Source: Curtobacterium sp. Leaf183 (GTDB lineage: Bacteria > Actinomycetota > Actinomycetes > Actinomycetales > Microbacteriaceae). From it: a stretch of 64,000 bases of DNA. Positions within the stretch are counted from its first letter, which is position 1. Every line of letters starts with the position of its first letter. Below are positions 17,875-26,222 of this stretch, in pieces. The translations under genes and the position numbers were made by a program. The notes under the pieces were generated by a model. The model did no database searches and was not told the DNA's origin. It saw only the letters and a list, made by a program, of their open reading frames with translations. The stretch spans positions 482,567-546,566 of the forward strand of contig NZ_LMPO01000008.1 in NCBI RefSeq assembly GCF_001424385.1, in the 5' to 3' direction.

Positions 17875-18597
17875 ATGGCCACCATCTCCGTCCCCGCACT
17901 GCCGAGCGTCGCACCCCGTGAGTCCACGAGCGCGGCCCGGCTCAACTGGTTGCGCGCCGGGTTGCTCGGCGCGAACGACGGCATCGTCTCCGTCGCCGCG
18001 GTCGTCGTCGGCGTCGCGGGTGCCGGCGCACCCGTCGGCCCGGTCCTCGCGGCGGGCGGCGCGGCGCTGGTCGGGGGTGCGGTGTCGATGGCGCTCGGCG
18101 AGTACGTCTCGGTGAGCGGAGCACGCGACGCCCAGCGGACCGGGCAGGCGGCGCACGCGGCACGTCGGGCGACGGACGCGGCCGAGCCGTCCGACATCGT
18201 CGCCGCCTACCGGGCCATCGGTGTCTCCGAGGCCGCGGCGCACTCCATCGCCGACGAGCTCGGTCGCCCCGAGGTCCGCGAGCGCTGGGTCGCCGCCGAG
18301 GAACAGGCAGCGCAGGACGACGTCGTGAGCCCCTGGCGTGCTGCATGGGTGTCCGCGGCGACCTTCACCGTCGGCGGCCTGCTGCCATTCCTGGCGACGC
18401 TGCTCGTGCCCGCCTCGGTGCGCATCGCCGTGGTCGTCGTGGCCGTGCTCGTCGCGCTGGCGGCGACGGGCACGACGGGTGCGGTGCTCGGCGGCGCACC
18501 CCGGGGCCGTGCGACACTGCGGGTCGTGATCGGTGGAGCAGCAGCACTGGCGGCGACGTGGCTGGCGGGCACACTGCTCGGCGCGCACGCGCTCTGA
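17875..18597 (+). CDS. VIT1/CCC1-type iron/manganese transporter
   Basis: A 240-residue membrane protein of the VIT1/CCC1 family. TM1 carries LNWLRAGLLGANDGIVSVAAVVVG, followed by GGAALVGGAVSMALGEYVSVSGARD, with the conserved G-A-N-D-G and M-A-x-G-E-Y metal-path motifs. A cytoplasmic helical segment with acidic residues (about 85-145) precedes three more membrane helices. These proteins remove Fe(II) or Mn(II) from the cytoplasm. The ATG at 17875 fits the family start although no clear ribosome site is seen. Tandem IdeR-like boxes upstream support iron control. Confidence 0.92.
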   Translation: MATISVPALPSVAPRESTSAARLNWLRAGLLGANDGIVSVAAVVVGVAGAGAPVGPVLAAGGAALVGGAVSMALGEYVSVSGARDAQRTGQAAHAARRATDAAEPSDIVAAYRAIGVSEAAAHSIADELGRPEVRERWVAAEEQAAQDDVVSPWRAAWVSAATFTVGGLLPFLATLLVPASVRIAVVVVAVLVALAATGTTGAVLGGAPRGRATLRVVIGGAAALAATWLAGTLLGAHAL

Positions 18598-18661
18598 GGC
18601 TCGAGTCTGCCCCTCCCAGGGGACGGACCAGATCACGCTGGCCACGACGACGGGACTGACG

Positions 18662-19171
18662 ATGCTGATCCAGGTCTGTGGGCTGCCCGGCGCTGGCAAG
18701 TCGACGCTGTCCGCTGCGATCGCCGAGCGACTGCCCGCGCAGACGCTCCGGGTGGACGCGATCGAAGCGGCGATGTGGAAGTACGGGATCCCGCCGGAAC
18801 AGTCGGGGATCGCGGCGTACTCGGTCATGCACGCGATCGCCGTCCCGAACCTGCGCCGTGGGCAGACCGTCCTCGCCGATGCCGTCAGTGGTGTCGAGCC
18901 CGCGCGCGCCGGGTGGGTGTCGGCAGCACAGGCGGCCGGTGCGGAGCTGCGGGTGATCGAGGTCGTGTGCCCTGACCCCGAGGAGCACCGGCGGCGCGTG
19001 GAGCAGCGGGTGAACGACCTCCCCGGCTTCACCCTGCCGACGTGGGACGACGTGCAGCGCGCCGAGGAGCAGTACGAGCCCCGCACCGACGAGCGCCTCG
19101 TGGTCGACAGCACCCGTCCGCTCGAGCAGACCGTCCGCGACGCGCTCGAGTTCCTCCGCGTGCGCGTCTGA
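18662..19171 (+). CDS. P-loop AAA/kinase-type protein
   Basis: A 169-residue soluble protein with a Walker A motif GLPGAGKST at residues 7-15 and a following helix SAAIAERLPAQTLRVDAIE, where D and E resemble the Walker-B-like DxxE of zeta-toxin or chloramphenicol-phosphotransferase-type kinases. A lid-like arginine segment (EEHRRRVEQRVND) follows. It probably phosphorylates a small molecule. The ATG is placed just before the first strand. It lies 64 bp after the metal transporter on the same strand, with no evident functional link. Confidence 0.85.
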   Translation: MLIQVCGLPGAGKSTLSAAIAERLPAQTLRVDAIEAAMWKYGIPPEQSGIAAYSVMHAIAVPNLRRGQTVLADAVSGVEPARAGWVSAAQAAGAELRVIEVVCPDPEEHRRRVEQRVNDLPGFTLPTWDDVQRAEEQYEPRTDERLVVDSTRPLEQTVRDALEFLRVRV

Positions 19172-19328
19172 CGACGGGGCGAGGGCGCCTGCTTCGAGTT
19201 CGGGTCTGGAAGCGGGCGCCCTCGTCGTCCGGCTCCGCTGGGGCGCTCGTCGCACGACGTCGCCCCGTCGCAGCGCCGGGTGGCGGCCGCCTGGGTGGGG
19301 CTGGACCGCTCCGCAACGATACTCCTAA

Positions 19329-19346
19329 GTGGAGTGATCTCTCCAC
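19329..19346. promoter_or_regulatory. inverted repeat, likely TetR operator
   Basis: GTGGAG and CTCCAC flank a 6-bp spacer, 25 bp before the TetR start codon. The size fits autoregulation by that protein. The surrounding AT-richer bases suggest promoter DNA. Confidence 0.6.
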
Positions 19347-19370
19347 ATGAGAAGCGGCTAGGTTGCTGCC

Positions 19371-20030
19371 ATGTCGGAGATCCCTCGCGTGCGAGCGGAA
19401 CGTGTCGAAGTGCGGCGCAGTCGCGAGGCGATCCTCGCGGCGGCGGAAGCCCACTACGCGGTGAAGGACTCCGACCCGTCGATGGTACAGCTGGCGCAGC
19501 TCGCCGGTGTCGGGATCGCCACGCTCTACCGCCGGTACGCCAGCGTCGACGACGTCATCCGGGAACTCCACGCCCGACTCCTCGGCAACTTCGCTCGGGT
19601 GGAGGAGATGGTCGCCGCACGGACGACCGCGTGGGACGCCGTCGTCGCGCTGGTGATGGGCATCGTCGACGTCCTGCAGGAGCACCCCGCGATCCCACGT
19701 CTCAACCGGAAGATGGTGGCGCTGGACGACAGCGACCGGTTCACCTCGACGTGGAACGACCAGCTCGACGCTCTGGTCCGGGCTGCGCAGGACGAGGGGT
19801 CACTCCGACCCGACGTCACCGCGAACGACGTGACGTTCGCCGCCTTCCGCATCGGCAGCTACTCGAACCTGCCCCCGGACGACGCCGGGCGCATCATCGG
19901 CAGACAGGTCGGCATCGTGCTCGACGGTCTCCGTGCCGACGGCACCCGCAACGCGCTGCCCGGCGAGCCCATCTCGATGCGCGACCTGCAGGGCATCTTC
20001 CGGCACGAGGCCGATCACCCCGTCGAGTGA
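19371..20030 (+). CDS. TetR-family transcriptional regulator
   Basis: A 219-residue regulator. The N-terminal helix-turn-helix covers about residues 17-62, with REAILAAAEAHY, MVQLAQLAGVGIATLYRRYASVDDVI. The C-terminal ligand domain resembles the group following SbtR-type regulators. No target transporter or enzyme lies beside it; the next gene is a convergent acetyltransferase. The inverted repeat at 19329-19346 is a likely self-operator. The ligand is unknown. Confidence 0.92.
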   Translation: MSEIPRVRAERVEVRRSREAILAAAEAHYAVKDSDPSMVQLAQLAGVGIATLYRRYASVDDVIRELHARLLGNFARVEEMVAARTTAWDAVVALVMGIVDVLQEHPAIPRLNRKMVALDDSDRFTSTWNDQLDALVRAAQDEGSLRPDVTANDVTFAAFRIGSYSNLPPDDAGRIIGRQVGIVLDGLRADGTRNALPGEPISMRDLQGIFRHEADHPVE

Positions 20031-20036
20031 CGAGCG

Positions 20037-20540
20037 CTACCCCGGACGCTTGTGCGACCGCGAGATGGCGTAGCGACGCAGCCGCGTCCCCTCGTGGAGT
20101 TGGGTGGCGAGGAGCACCGCGTCGTAGTGCTCCAGCGTCCCGATCGAACCCGCGTTGTCATCGCGGCAGACGGCGACCACGGGGTCGATCCCGACACGGG
20201 CCGCGTGCGCGAGCACCTGGCCCAGGGCCCACGTCGCCACGCCGCGACCTCGTGCCGACGGGCGGATCCCGTACCCGACGTGGCCGAGCTGCTGCACGCT
20301 CGGATCGCCCGGAGCGCGGAGTGCGATCCCACCGAGGACCTGCCCGTCCTCGACGATCCACCAGAGCACGCCGGGCTCGGCGCGCAGTCGACCGACCCAC
20401 GTCCGGAACCCGTCGTCGCTGTCGACGTCGTCGTGTGGGGCGATCCCGAACCCGTCCTCGTGCAGACCAGGACCCCACTCGGCGTGGGCCTCGGCCCACG
20501 CCTCGCGCAACGCCGTCTGCGGACGCACCAACTCGAGCAT
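20037..20540 (-). CDS. GNAT-family N-acetyltransferase
   Basis: A 167-residue acetyltransferase. The acetyl-CoA-binding segment is HVGYGIRPSARGRGVATWALGQVLAHA (Q/RxxGxG/A-type R-G-R-G-V-A near 95-105), preceded by the beta-strand VLGGIALR. The substrate is not apparent. It converges with the TetR gene, 6 bp apart, and lies downstream of the GT39 gene on the same strand with a 55-bp gap. Confidence 0.88.
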   Translation of the reverse strand: MLELVRPQTALREAWAEAHAEWGPGLHEDGFGIAPHDDVDSDDGFRTWVGRLRAEPGVLWWIVEDGQVLGGIALRAPGDPSVQQLGHVGYGIRPSARGRGVATWALGQVLAHAARVGIDPVVAVCRDDNAGSIGTLEHYDAVLLATQLHEGTRLRRYAISRSHKRPG

Positions 20541-20595
20541 GTCCCAGTGTCGCAGCGAAGTGGCTCCCGTGGTGACCGGCTGGCCGCCGGCCCCG

Positions 20596-22779
20596 TCAGG
20601 CGCAGCGCTCGAGCGCGAACGACGTCGAGCTGCCGAAGCCGCCCCGCCCGCCGAAGCCGCTCGTGGCGCTCCCCCACCGGTGCACCACCGTGCAGCCGAG
20701 GTCGTCTCCCGCCTGCCGCACCGGGTCGTGCACCCGTGAGGACGCCGCGACCACGAGCAGGTGCACCCGGCCGCTGTGCACCATGGACTCGATCTGCGCC
20801 GTCGTGAACACCGGTACCTGCCCGGAGAACCCGCCGTCGGTCAGGACCTCGTCCCCGGTGGTCTCGATGACGTCGGCCGACACCCGCCACGAGTCGGTCA
20901 GGAACAGCGGCGCTCCGGCCCGGCCGCCGCCGTCCTGCTCGGCATCGGCGACGAGGGAGGCTTCCGAAGCGGGCAGCGACAGCCGTCCGCCGACGACGTC
21001 GGGTGCCGACACGCGGAACCCGGACGTCGTCCCGGAGCCGCCACGCGCGACGGAGCCGCCGCGGGCGTCGAGACGACCCCGCGTGCCGACACCACCCGCG
21101 CGAGCGACGCCCACCGCCCCGGCACGCGCCGGCTGTGCGAACTGCCCGAACTGCCCCGGCACGGCGCCGACCGAGGCGTCTCCACCGCTGCCGTCCCGCG
21201 CCGCGTCGAGCGCCTGCAGCGAGAAGCACGCCGGCCCCGCCACCACCGCGGCGACGAGCAGCCCGGCAGCCACCCGACGGGACCGGCGACCAGCACCGGC
21301 ACCAGCACCAGCACCAGCACCAGCACCAGCACCAGCACCAGCCACGACACCAGCGCCGGTACCCGGAGCCGTGGACGTCCCCGACCGCAGTCCGACGACG
21401 AGCACCGCCACGAGTGCCACCACGGTCACGCCGACCGCGATCCCCCCGAGCAGCACGGGCTCGTCGCTCGCCGACGCGAGCCACGCCCACCACACCCCCT
21501 GCACCACGAGCAGTCCGGCGGGCACGGCCAGCAGCCGCCTGTCCGACGCCGTGACGCACCGAGCAGCACCCGCCCAGCCGACGGCGGCGAGCACCGCGAG
21601 CTGCACGCCGACAGCAGCGACGTACGCGGTGTGCGGGAGCCGCAGGACGGACAGCACCACACTGGCGGTGACCAGCCACACGACCAGCGTGACGAGCGTG
21701 GCGGAGGCGGGCCGGGCCTCCCGGTCGGTGCGACCGCGCCACCAGCCTGCGGCACCCATGCCGACACCGACGAGTGCTGCTGGCCACGACCATCCCACCT
21801 GCGAGGCGTACCGCGCGGAGAACAGCTGCAGCAGGTCCCGGTGCCCGCTGCCGGCTCCGAAGTGCCGGGCGGCACCCCCGACCGCCTGCCCGACCGCGTG
21901 ACCGACCGCGCCGAGCGCCCCGACCGCCCCGACCGCCCCGGGCCAGAGCCCGGGCAGGAACCGGTCGACGCCGTTGTACCCGAACACCATCGCGAAGACG
22001 TCGTCGTCGGTCGACCCGTCGAAGTACGGGTGCGCGGACGTCGGCAGCAGCGCCAGCACGACCGACCAGGACAGCGACGCGACCACCGCGGCGCCGACGA
22101 GCACGGCCGCGTGCCCGATGCCGCGCCGCTTGCGCAACCCGCCGGTCCCGGACGCGACGACCGTGCCGACGACGAGCGCGGGCAGGATCAGCCACGCCTG
22201 CAGCATCTTCGCCTGGAACCCGACGCCGACGAACAGCCCCGACAGCAGCAGCGGCCACCACGTCCCGGCGAGCGCCGCCCGCTGCCACCACACCAGCGCG
22301 ACGGCGAGCGCCATGGTGAGCAGGCCGTCCTCCATCGGGTGGCCGAACATCGACACGAAGATCGGCGTGCTCGCGGCGAGCGCTGCAGCGACCAGCCCGA
22401 CGCGCGGTCCCGCCCAGCGGAGTCCGACGAGCGAGACGGCCCAGACGGTGACGATGCCCTCGAGGACCTGCGGCAACGCCAGGGCTGCCGTCGACATCCC
22501 GAACACCCGCACGCTCAGCGCCTGGGGCACCGCGAAGCCCGCCAGCTTGTCGAGGGTCACGGTCGCGCCGGGATCGAACGCGCCGCTCAGGAACGCCGGC
22601 CACGACTCGGACATCGACCGGGCAGCCGCCGCGTAGAACTCCGAGTCGCCGCCGCGGGCCAGGTTCCAGCTCGTCAGCACGGCGCCGAGGACGATGATCG
22701 CGGCGAGCGTCAGGCGCTCGTGCCGGGGCTGCTGGGTCCAGCGCGCGGTGCGCGTGTGGAAGCCGTTCGTGCGGGTCAT
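20596..22779 (-). CDS. GT39-type membrane glycosyltransferase (YkcB/ArnT-like)
   Basis: A 727-residue polytopic GT-C enzyme with about 11-12 membrane helices. The first loop has GGDSEFYAAAARSMSESW, including the catalytic-type aspartate and glutamate, followed by TLDKLAGFAVPQ. MFGHPMEDGLLTM and FQAKMLQAW are further family landmarks. The C-terminal extracytoplasmic domain ends in a glycine-rich GFGGRGGFG segment. It likely uses a polyprenyl-phosphate sugar to decorate an outside acceptor. A (GA)n stretch inside the protein is coded by the hexanucleotide repeat at 21301-21342. Confidence 0.9.
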   Translation of the reverse strand: MTRTNGFHTRTARWTQQPRHERLTLAAIIVLGAVLTSWNLARGGDSEFYAAAARSMSESWPAFLSGAFDPGATVTLDKLAGFAVPQALSVRVFGMSTAALALPQVLEGIVTVWAVSLVGLRWAGPRVGLVAAALAASTPIFVSMFGHPMEDGLLTMALAVALVWWQRAALAGTWWPLLLSGLFVGVGFQAKMLQAWLILPALVVGTVVASGTGGLRKRRGIGHAAVLVGAAVVASLSWSVVLALLPTSAHPYFDGSTDDDVFAMVFGYNGVDRFLPGLWPGAVGAVGALGAVGHAVGQAVGGAARHFGAGSGHRDLLQLFSARYASQVGWSWPAALVGVGMGAAGWWRGRTDREARPASATLVTLVVWLVTASVVLSVLRLPHTAYVAAVGVQLAVLAAVGWAGAARCVTASDRRLLAVPAGLLVVQGVWWAWLASASDEPVLLGGIAVGVTVVALVAVLVVGLRSGTSTAPGTGAGVVAGAGAGAGAGAGAGAGAGRRSRRVAAGLLVAAVVAGPACFSLQALDAARDGSGGDASVGAVPGQFGQFAQPARAGAVGVARAGGVGTRGRLDARGGSVARGGSGTTSGFRVSAPDVVGGRLSLPASEASLVADAEQDGGGRAGAPLFLTDSWRVSADVIETTGDEVLTDGGFSGQVPVFTTAQIESMVHSGRVHLLVVAASSRVHDPVRQAGDDLGCTVVHRWGSATSGFGGRGGFGSSTSFALERCA
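21301..21342. repeat. hexanucleotide microsatellite (ACCAGC)7 inside GT39 gene
   Basis: Seven perfect ACCAGC units, with degenerate units around them, code an alternating Gly-Ala stretch between two membrane segments. The unit is two codons long, so slippage would change length without breaking the frame. Confidence 0.95.
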
Positions 22780-22853
22780 GGTGGGAACTGTCCCGCCGCT
22801 GCCGATGATCCAGCCGCCAGCGGCGGCTCGTTGGCCTGCAGTTCGTTCAGGAC

Positions 22854-22901
22854 GACGGACAGGAGGCTCGTGGCGGCGCCGCCACGAGCCTCCTGTCCGT
22901 C
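22854..22901. terminator. perfect 48-bp palindrome
   Basis: Two 24-bp arms meet without a spacer; the left arm starts GACGGACAGGAGGCTCGTGG. It covers the last bases of the gene ending at 22900 and precedes the GT39 start at 22779. It shares the outer GACGGACAGGAGGC with the palindromes at 39780 and 51268. A factor-independent terminator without T-tract, or an mRNA 3'-end stem, is likely. Confidence 0.75.
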
Positions 22902-23601
22902 ACGTCGTCGGTCCCGGCACCGCTGGCGACGCCCCGGCGGCCCCGCTGCGCAGCGCTCGGAGGACCCGCACGAGCGTCGCCCACTGCGCGCCGTTCGCCG
23001 CGAACGGCCGTCCGAGTGCTGCCCGCGGTGCCAGGACGACGTGCCCCCGGTCGAGGTCGATCCAGATGCCGAAGTCCTGGTCCTGTCCGCGCACGGTGTG
23101 CGTCGCGACGTCGATCCGCCGGATCCGCTGCCACGGCAGGTCGTGCACCGGACGATCCGCATGCGAGGACCAGCCGTGCAGGCCGTCGGAGTCGACCGTC
23201 CAGAGCACCGGCGCGGGGTCGGACAGCTCGTCGGGTTCGCGGATGGACGGCGTCGTCACGGGCAGGTGGAGCGCGACGTCGTCGCCCCTCGCGCGGATGC
23301 GGGCGAGGACCCGGCGGTCCCGTCGTCCCGACCACCATGCAGCGAGCGCGACGACCGGGCCGGTGACGACGAGCACGGGTGGGACGAGGACGACGGCCCC
23401 GATGCGCTGTGTGTGCTCCCACAGGTCGGCGACCCACTCGAGGTGCAGTGCCTCGGCCCACAGCAGGAGGGCACCCGCGGCGGTGAGGGCGCCGAGCGTG
23501 ACGAACAACCACCGTGCGGGCGGGACGACCCCGTCGCGCAGGCGCTGCAGCCAGGGCGCGTCGGGGTCGTCGGGCTCGTCGGGCTCGTCGGGCTCGTCCA
23601 C
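22900..23601 (-). CDS. membrane protein with PH-like C-terminal domain
   Basis: A 233-residue protein with an acidic N-terminus built from DEP repeats (9-bp DNA repeats at 23563-23598) and two membrane helices (about 35-60 and 75-100). A soluble C-terminal domain follows, with WTVDSDGLHGWSS, LPWQRIRRIDV and FGIWIDLDRGHVVL strands like bacterial PH domains. The GTG at 23601 is chosen because the frame upstream runs into repeat DNA. Function unknown; the PH-like assignment is tentative. Confidence 0.7.
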   Translation of the reverse strand: MDEPDEPDEPDDPDAPWLQRLRDGVVPPARWLFVTLGALTAAGALLLWAEALHLEWVADLWEHTQRIGAVVLVPPVLVVTGPVVALAAWWSGRRDRRVLARIRARGDDVALHLPVTTPSIREPDELSDPAPVLWTVDSDGLHGWSSHADRPVHDLPWQRIRRIDVATHTVRGQDQDFGIWIDLDRGHVVLAPRAALGRPFAANGAQWATLVRVLRALRSGAAGASPAVPGPTT

Positions 23602-23674
23602 GGGGCCAGCCTGGCACGGCGGACCCGACTCGGGCGGCCACGGTGGACGGGGTTCCGACGGGGTCGCACCGCTG

Positions 23675-23894
23675 AAGCGACATGGCGGCAGCGAATGCGC
23701 GGCGCAGAACACGCTGCGTTGTCGCTTTCGCTGCCACCACCCCGCGCTGCCATCACCCCGCGACCGCGGGAGCCCGCCGCACTCCTCGGCAGCGCCGGAG
23801 TCGCCCCCCGAAAGCGACATGGCGGCAGCGAATACGCGGCGCAGAACACGCTGCGTTGTCGCTTTCGCTGCCACCACCCCGCGCTGCCACCACC
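23675..23894. repeat. two-copy 83-bp intergenic repeat
   Basis: Copies at 23675-23757 and 23812-23894 differ at two positions. Each contains arms GGCGGCAGCGAA and TTCGCTGCCACC (one mismatch) around 31 bases. The whole 23602-23955 gap holds no credible gene: its ORFs are translations of this repeat. It may be a short mobile-type or palindromic intergenic element. Confidence 0.85.
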
Positions 23895-23955
23895 CGCGCG
23901 ACCGCGCCGCTGCCACCACCCGCGCGAGCGCGCCGCCGCTACCCCGCCGCGGCCG

Positions 23956-25308
23956 CTACCCCGCCGCGGTGCGGTACGCCTCGGCGGCGGCTGTGGGGAC
24001 CCGGGCCAGGGTGCCGTCGAGCTGCTCCTCGAGCCGGACGAGCCCCATCCGCCGCAGGTACGGCGTCTTCCGTCCCGATCCGGTGCGCTCGGCGACGACG
24101 TCCGGTGCGACGGTGAACTCCTCGACGTTCCGACCACCGGACGCGTAGGACCAGTCCACGAAGTCGAAGACCGGCCACCACGTCCACCCACGCACGTCGA
24201 CCCCGGCGTCGGCAAGCGAGCGGACCGCGACGACGGAGTCCCGCACCCAGGCCGACCGGACCGCGTCGTCGCCCTCGATCGACGTCTCGGTGACGACCAT
24301 CGGCAGCCCGTACCGCGCGTCGAACCGGGTGAGGGACTCCACGAGGCCCTCGGTCCAGCGGTCGTGGGCGTGCTGCACGGTGCCGTCGGGTCCGTCCTCG
24401 AGCCGCCGAGGTGACAGGTCCGGGTAGTAGTTGACGCCGAGCACGTCGATCGTCACGGCGCCGTCGACGAGCTCGTCCAACGCTGCGGCGGACGCCCCGT
24501 GGGACAGCAGCCAGGCGTGGGACGGGTGCATCGCGTCGACGCGGCCGAGGACCAGGTCGGTCGGCAGGAAGCCGAGCGCCTCGAGCATGGCCGCCTCGGC
24601 GACGAGCGCCGACGCGCGGGACGACGACGCCGCCGCCGGTGCCGCCGACGACGCCACCGTGACCAGCGATGAGGCCTCCACGTGCACGATCACGGCATCC
24701 GGGTTCGCGGACCGGACCGCGGCGACGGACTGCTGCAGACCCGCGGCGATCCCGAGCACGACGCGGGTCCACCCGTCCCACCCGGTCAGCGCCGGAGGCC
24801 ACACCCCGCGCAGCCCGGCGAACGACGCGGTCGTTATCGGCTCGTTGAGCGGGGTCACGTGGTCGACCACACCCGCGTACCGTCCGGCGAACGCCCCCGC
24901 GAAGGACGCGACCGCCGCCGGGTACCCCGGGTCGGCGAACGACTGCTCGAGCCACGTGGGCGTGCCGTAGTGCACCAGGTCCGCGATGACGGTGATCCCG
25001 AGCGACGCCGCGTACGCCAACCGCTCGTCGAGGACCGCCCAGTCGAACACACCCGGTGCGACGTGCACCCGGGGCCAGTCCACGCCGTAGCGCAGCGCGG
25101 TGGCGCCGAGTGCGGCGACGGTGTCGAGGTCCTCGCGCCAGGCCCGGTCGTGCCCGGTGAGCTCGTGCTCGTCGAGCGGGGCCATCGCGAAGTGTGCGGG
25201 CGGGTACACGCACGTGTCCTCGATGCCCGCGACGAAGGTGAAGGTCCCCGGGGCGAAGGCACGGACCCGCGGAGCGACCCCCGCACCCGGCCGGGTCGGC
25301 TCGCTCAC
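23956..25308 (-). CDS. family 1-like glycoside hydrolase
   Basis: A 450-residue clan-A glycosidase. The acid/base is E156 in VTPLNEP, the nucleophile is E341 in VVTETSIEG, and GVNYYPD at about 291-297 matches the GH1 pattern. Family 5/1-like variants cannot be excluded. It has no signal peptide, so it acts on imported oligosaccharides. The GTG start overlaps the permease stop by 4 bp, making it the last gene of the LacI-SBP-MalF-MalG-GH operon. Arabino- or xylo-oligosaccharides are plausible because the same operator precedes the arabinofuranosidase gene. Confidence 0.87.
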   Translation of the reverse strand: MSEPTRPGAGVAPRVRAFAPGTFTFVAGIEDTCVYPPAHFAMAPLDEHELTGHDRAWREDLDTVAALGATALRYGVDWPRVHVAPGVFDWAVLDERLAYAASLGITVIADLVHYGTPTWLEQSFADPGYPAAVASFAGAFAGRYAGVVDHVTPLNEPITTASFAGLRGVWPPALTGWDGWTRVVLGIAAGLQQSVAAVRSANPDAVIVHVEASSLVTVASSAAPAAASSSRASALVAEAAMLEALGFLPTDLVLGRVDAMHPSHAWLLSHGASAAALDELVDGAVTIDVLGVNYYPDLSPRRLEDGPDGTVQHAHDRWTEGLVESLTRFDARYGLPMVVTETSIEGDDAVRSAWVRDSVVAVRSLADAGVDVRGWTWWPVFDFVDWSYASGGRNVEEFTVAPDVVAERTGSGRKTPYLRRMGLVRLEEQLDGTLARVPTAAAEAYRTAAG

Positions 25309-26222
25309 TTCAGCCCCGTGGTCGCCACACCGGCGACGAAGAACTTCTGCGCGAAGAAGAACCCGACGGCGATCGGCAGCAGCGAGATCACCGCACCGGC
25401 CAGCAGGACCGCGTGGTCGGTCACGTGCGCTCCCCCGAACAGCGTCAACCCGGCGGGCAGCGTCAGCATGTCGTTCGAGGTCGTGACGACGAGCGGCCAG
25501 AGCAGGTCGTTCCACAGCGCCATCCCGTTCAGCACGGCGACCGTGGCGATCGCGGGCTTCGCGAGCGGCAGGATCACCTGCCAGTAGATCCGCCAGTGTC
25601 CGGCACCGTCGATGCGGGCAGCCTCGTCCAGCTCGACGGGGATGTCGATGAAGAACTGCCGGAACAGGAAGATCCCGAACGCGCTCGTCGCCCGCGGGAT
25701 GATGAGCCCCTGGTAGGTGTTCAGCCAGCCCAGGTGGAACAGCTCCACGAACACCGGGATGAGCGTCACCTGGAACGGCACCATGAGCGTGGCGATGACG
25801 AGCACGAACGCGACGTTCCGCCCGACGAACCGCATCCGCGCCAGCGCGTAGGCGCACATCGAGTCGAAGAACAACGTCAGCACGGTGGTGACGACGGTGA
25901 ACACGAACGAGTTGAGCAGCAGGCGCAAGAAGGGCAGCTGCTGCCACACGCCGATGTAGCCGTGCAGTGTGACACTCGTCGGGAACAGGCTGGCCGGGTG
26001 GCCGAACAGGTCCGACTCCGATCGGAACGAGCCGCTCACCATCCAGACGAACGGCACGAGCGCGACCACGAGTCCGATGCCGAGGTACACCCACTTCAGG
26101 ACGGAACCGGTGCGAGCGGCACCGGTCCGGCGGCCGTGTCGCCGGTCGCGGGTGGGGTCCGGACGGGAGGCCCGGGCCGGCTCCGTCAGGGACGGTCGCC
26201 GGACGCGCGCCTCAGTCGACAT
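25305..26222 (-). CDS. carbohydrate ABC transporter permease (MalG type, CUT1)
   Basis: A 305-residue permease with six membrane helices after a basic N-terminal tail of about 40 residues. The cytoplasmic coupling motif is DEAARIDGAGHWRIYWQVILP near 200-220. It pairs with the MalF-type permease whose gene it overlaps by 11 bp. No ATPase gene is in the operon. The N-terminal tail is partly coded by a GGACGGGAGG segment (26161-26176) matching the window's palindrome family. Confidence 0.94.
   Translation of the reverse strand: MSTEARVRRPSLTEPARASRPDPTRDRRHGRRTGAARTGSVLKWVYLGIGLVVALVPFVWMVSGSFRSESDLFGHPASLFPTSVTLHGYIGVWQQLPFLRLLLNSFVFTVVTTVLTLFFDSMCAYALARMRFVGRNVAFVLVIATLMVPFQVTLIPVFVELFHLGWLNTYQGLIIPRATSAFGIFLFRQFFIDIPVELDEAARIDGAGHWRIYWQVILPLAKPAIATVAVLNGMALWNDLLWPLVVTTSNDMLTLPAGLTLFGGAHVTDHAVLLAGAVISLLPIAVGFFFAQKFFVAGVATTGLK

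Noticed and set aside
21301-21342. Possible CRISPR-like repeat
   Set aside because: Units are 6 bp without spacers and are coding microsatellite DNA. No repeat-spacer pattern is found anywhere in the window.
20015-22603. 862-codon minus-strand frame overlapping the glycosyltransferase gene
   Set aside because: Same strand but another frame; composition is repeats of R, G and A with no domain, while the 20596-22779 frame shows membrane helices and GT39 motifs.
23675-23894. Insertion sequence remnant
   Set aside because: No transposase coding part, no target-site duplication seen; only two short copies.
20761-24414. 1217-codon plus-strand open frame
   Set aside because: Antisense to two genes and running through the repeat region; proline- and arginine-rich without motifs.
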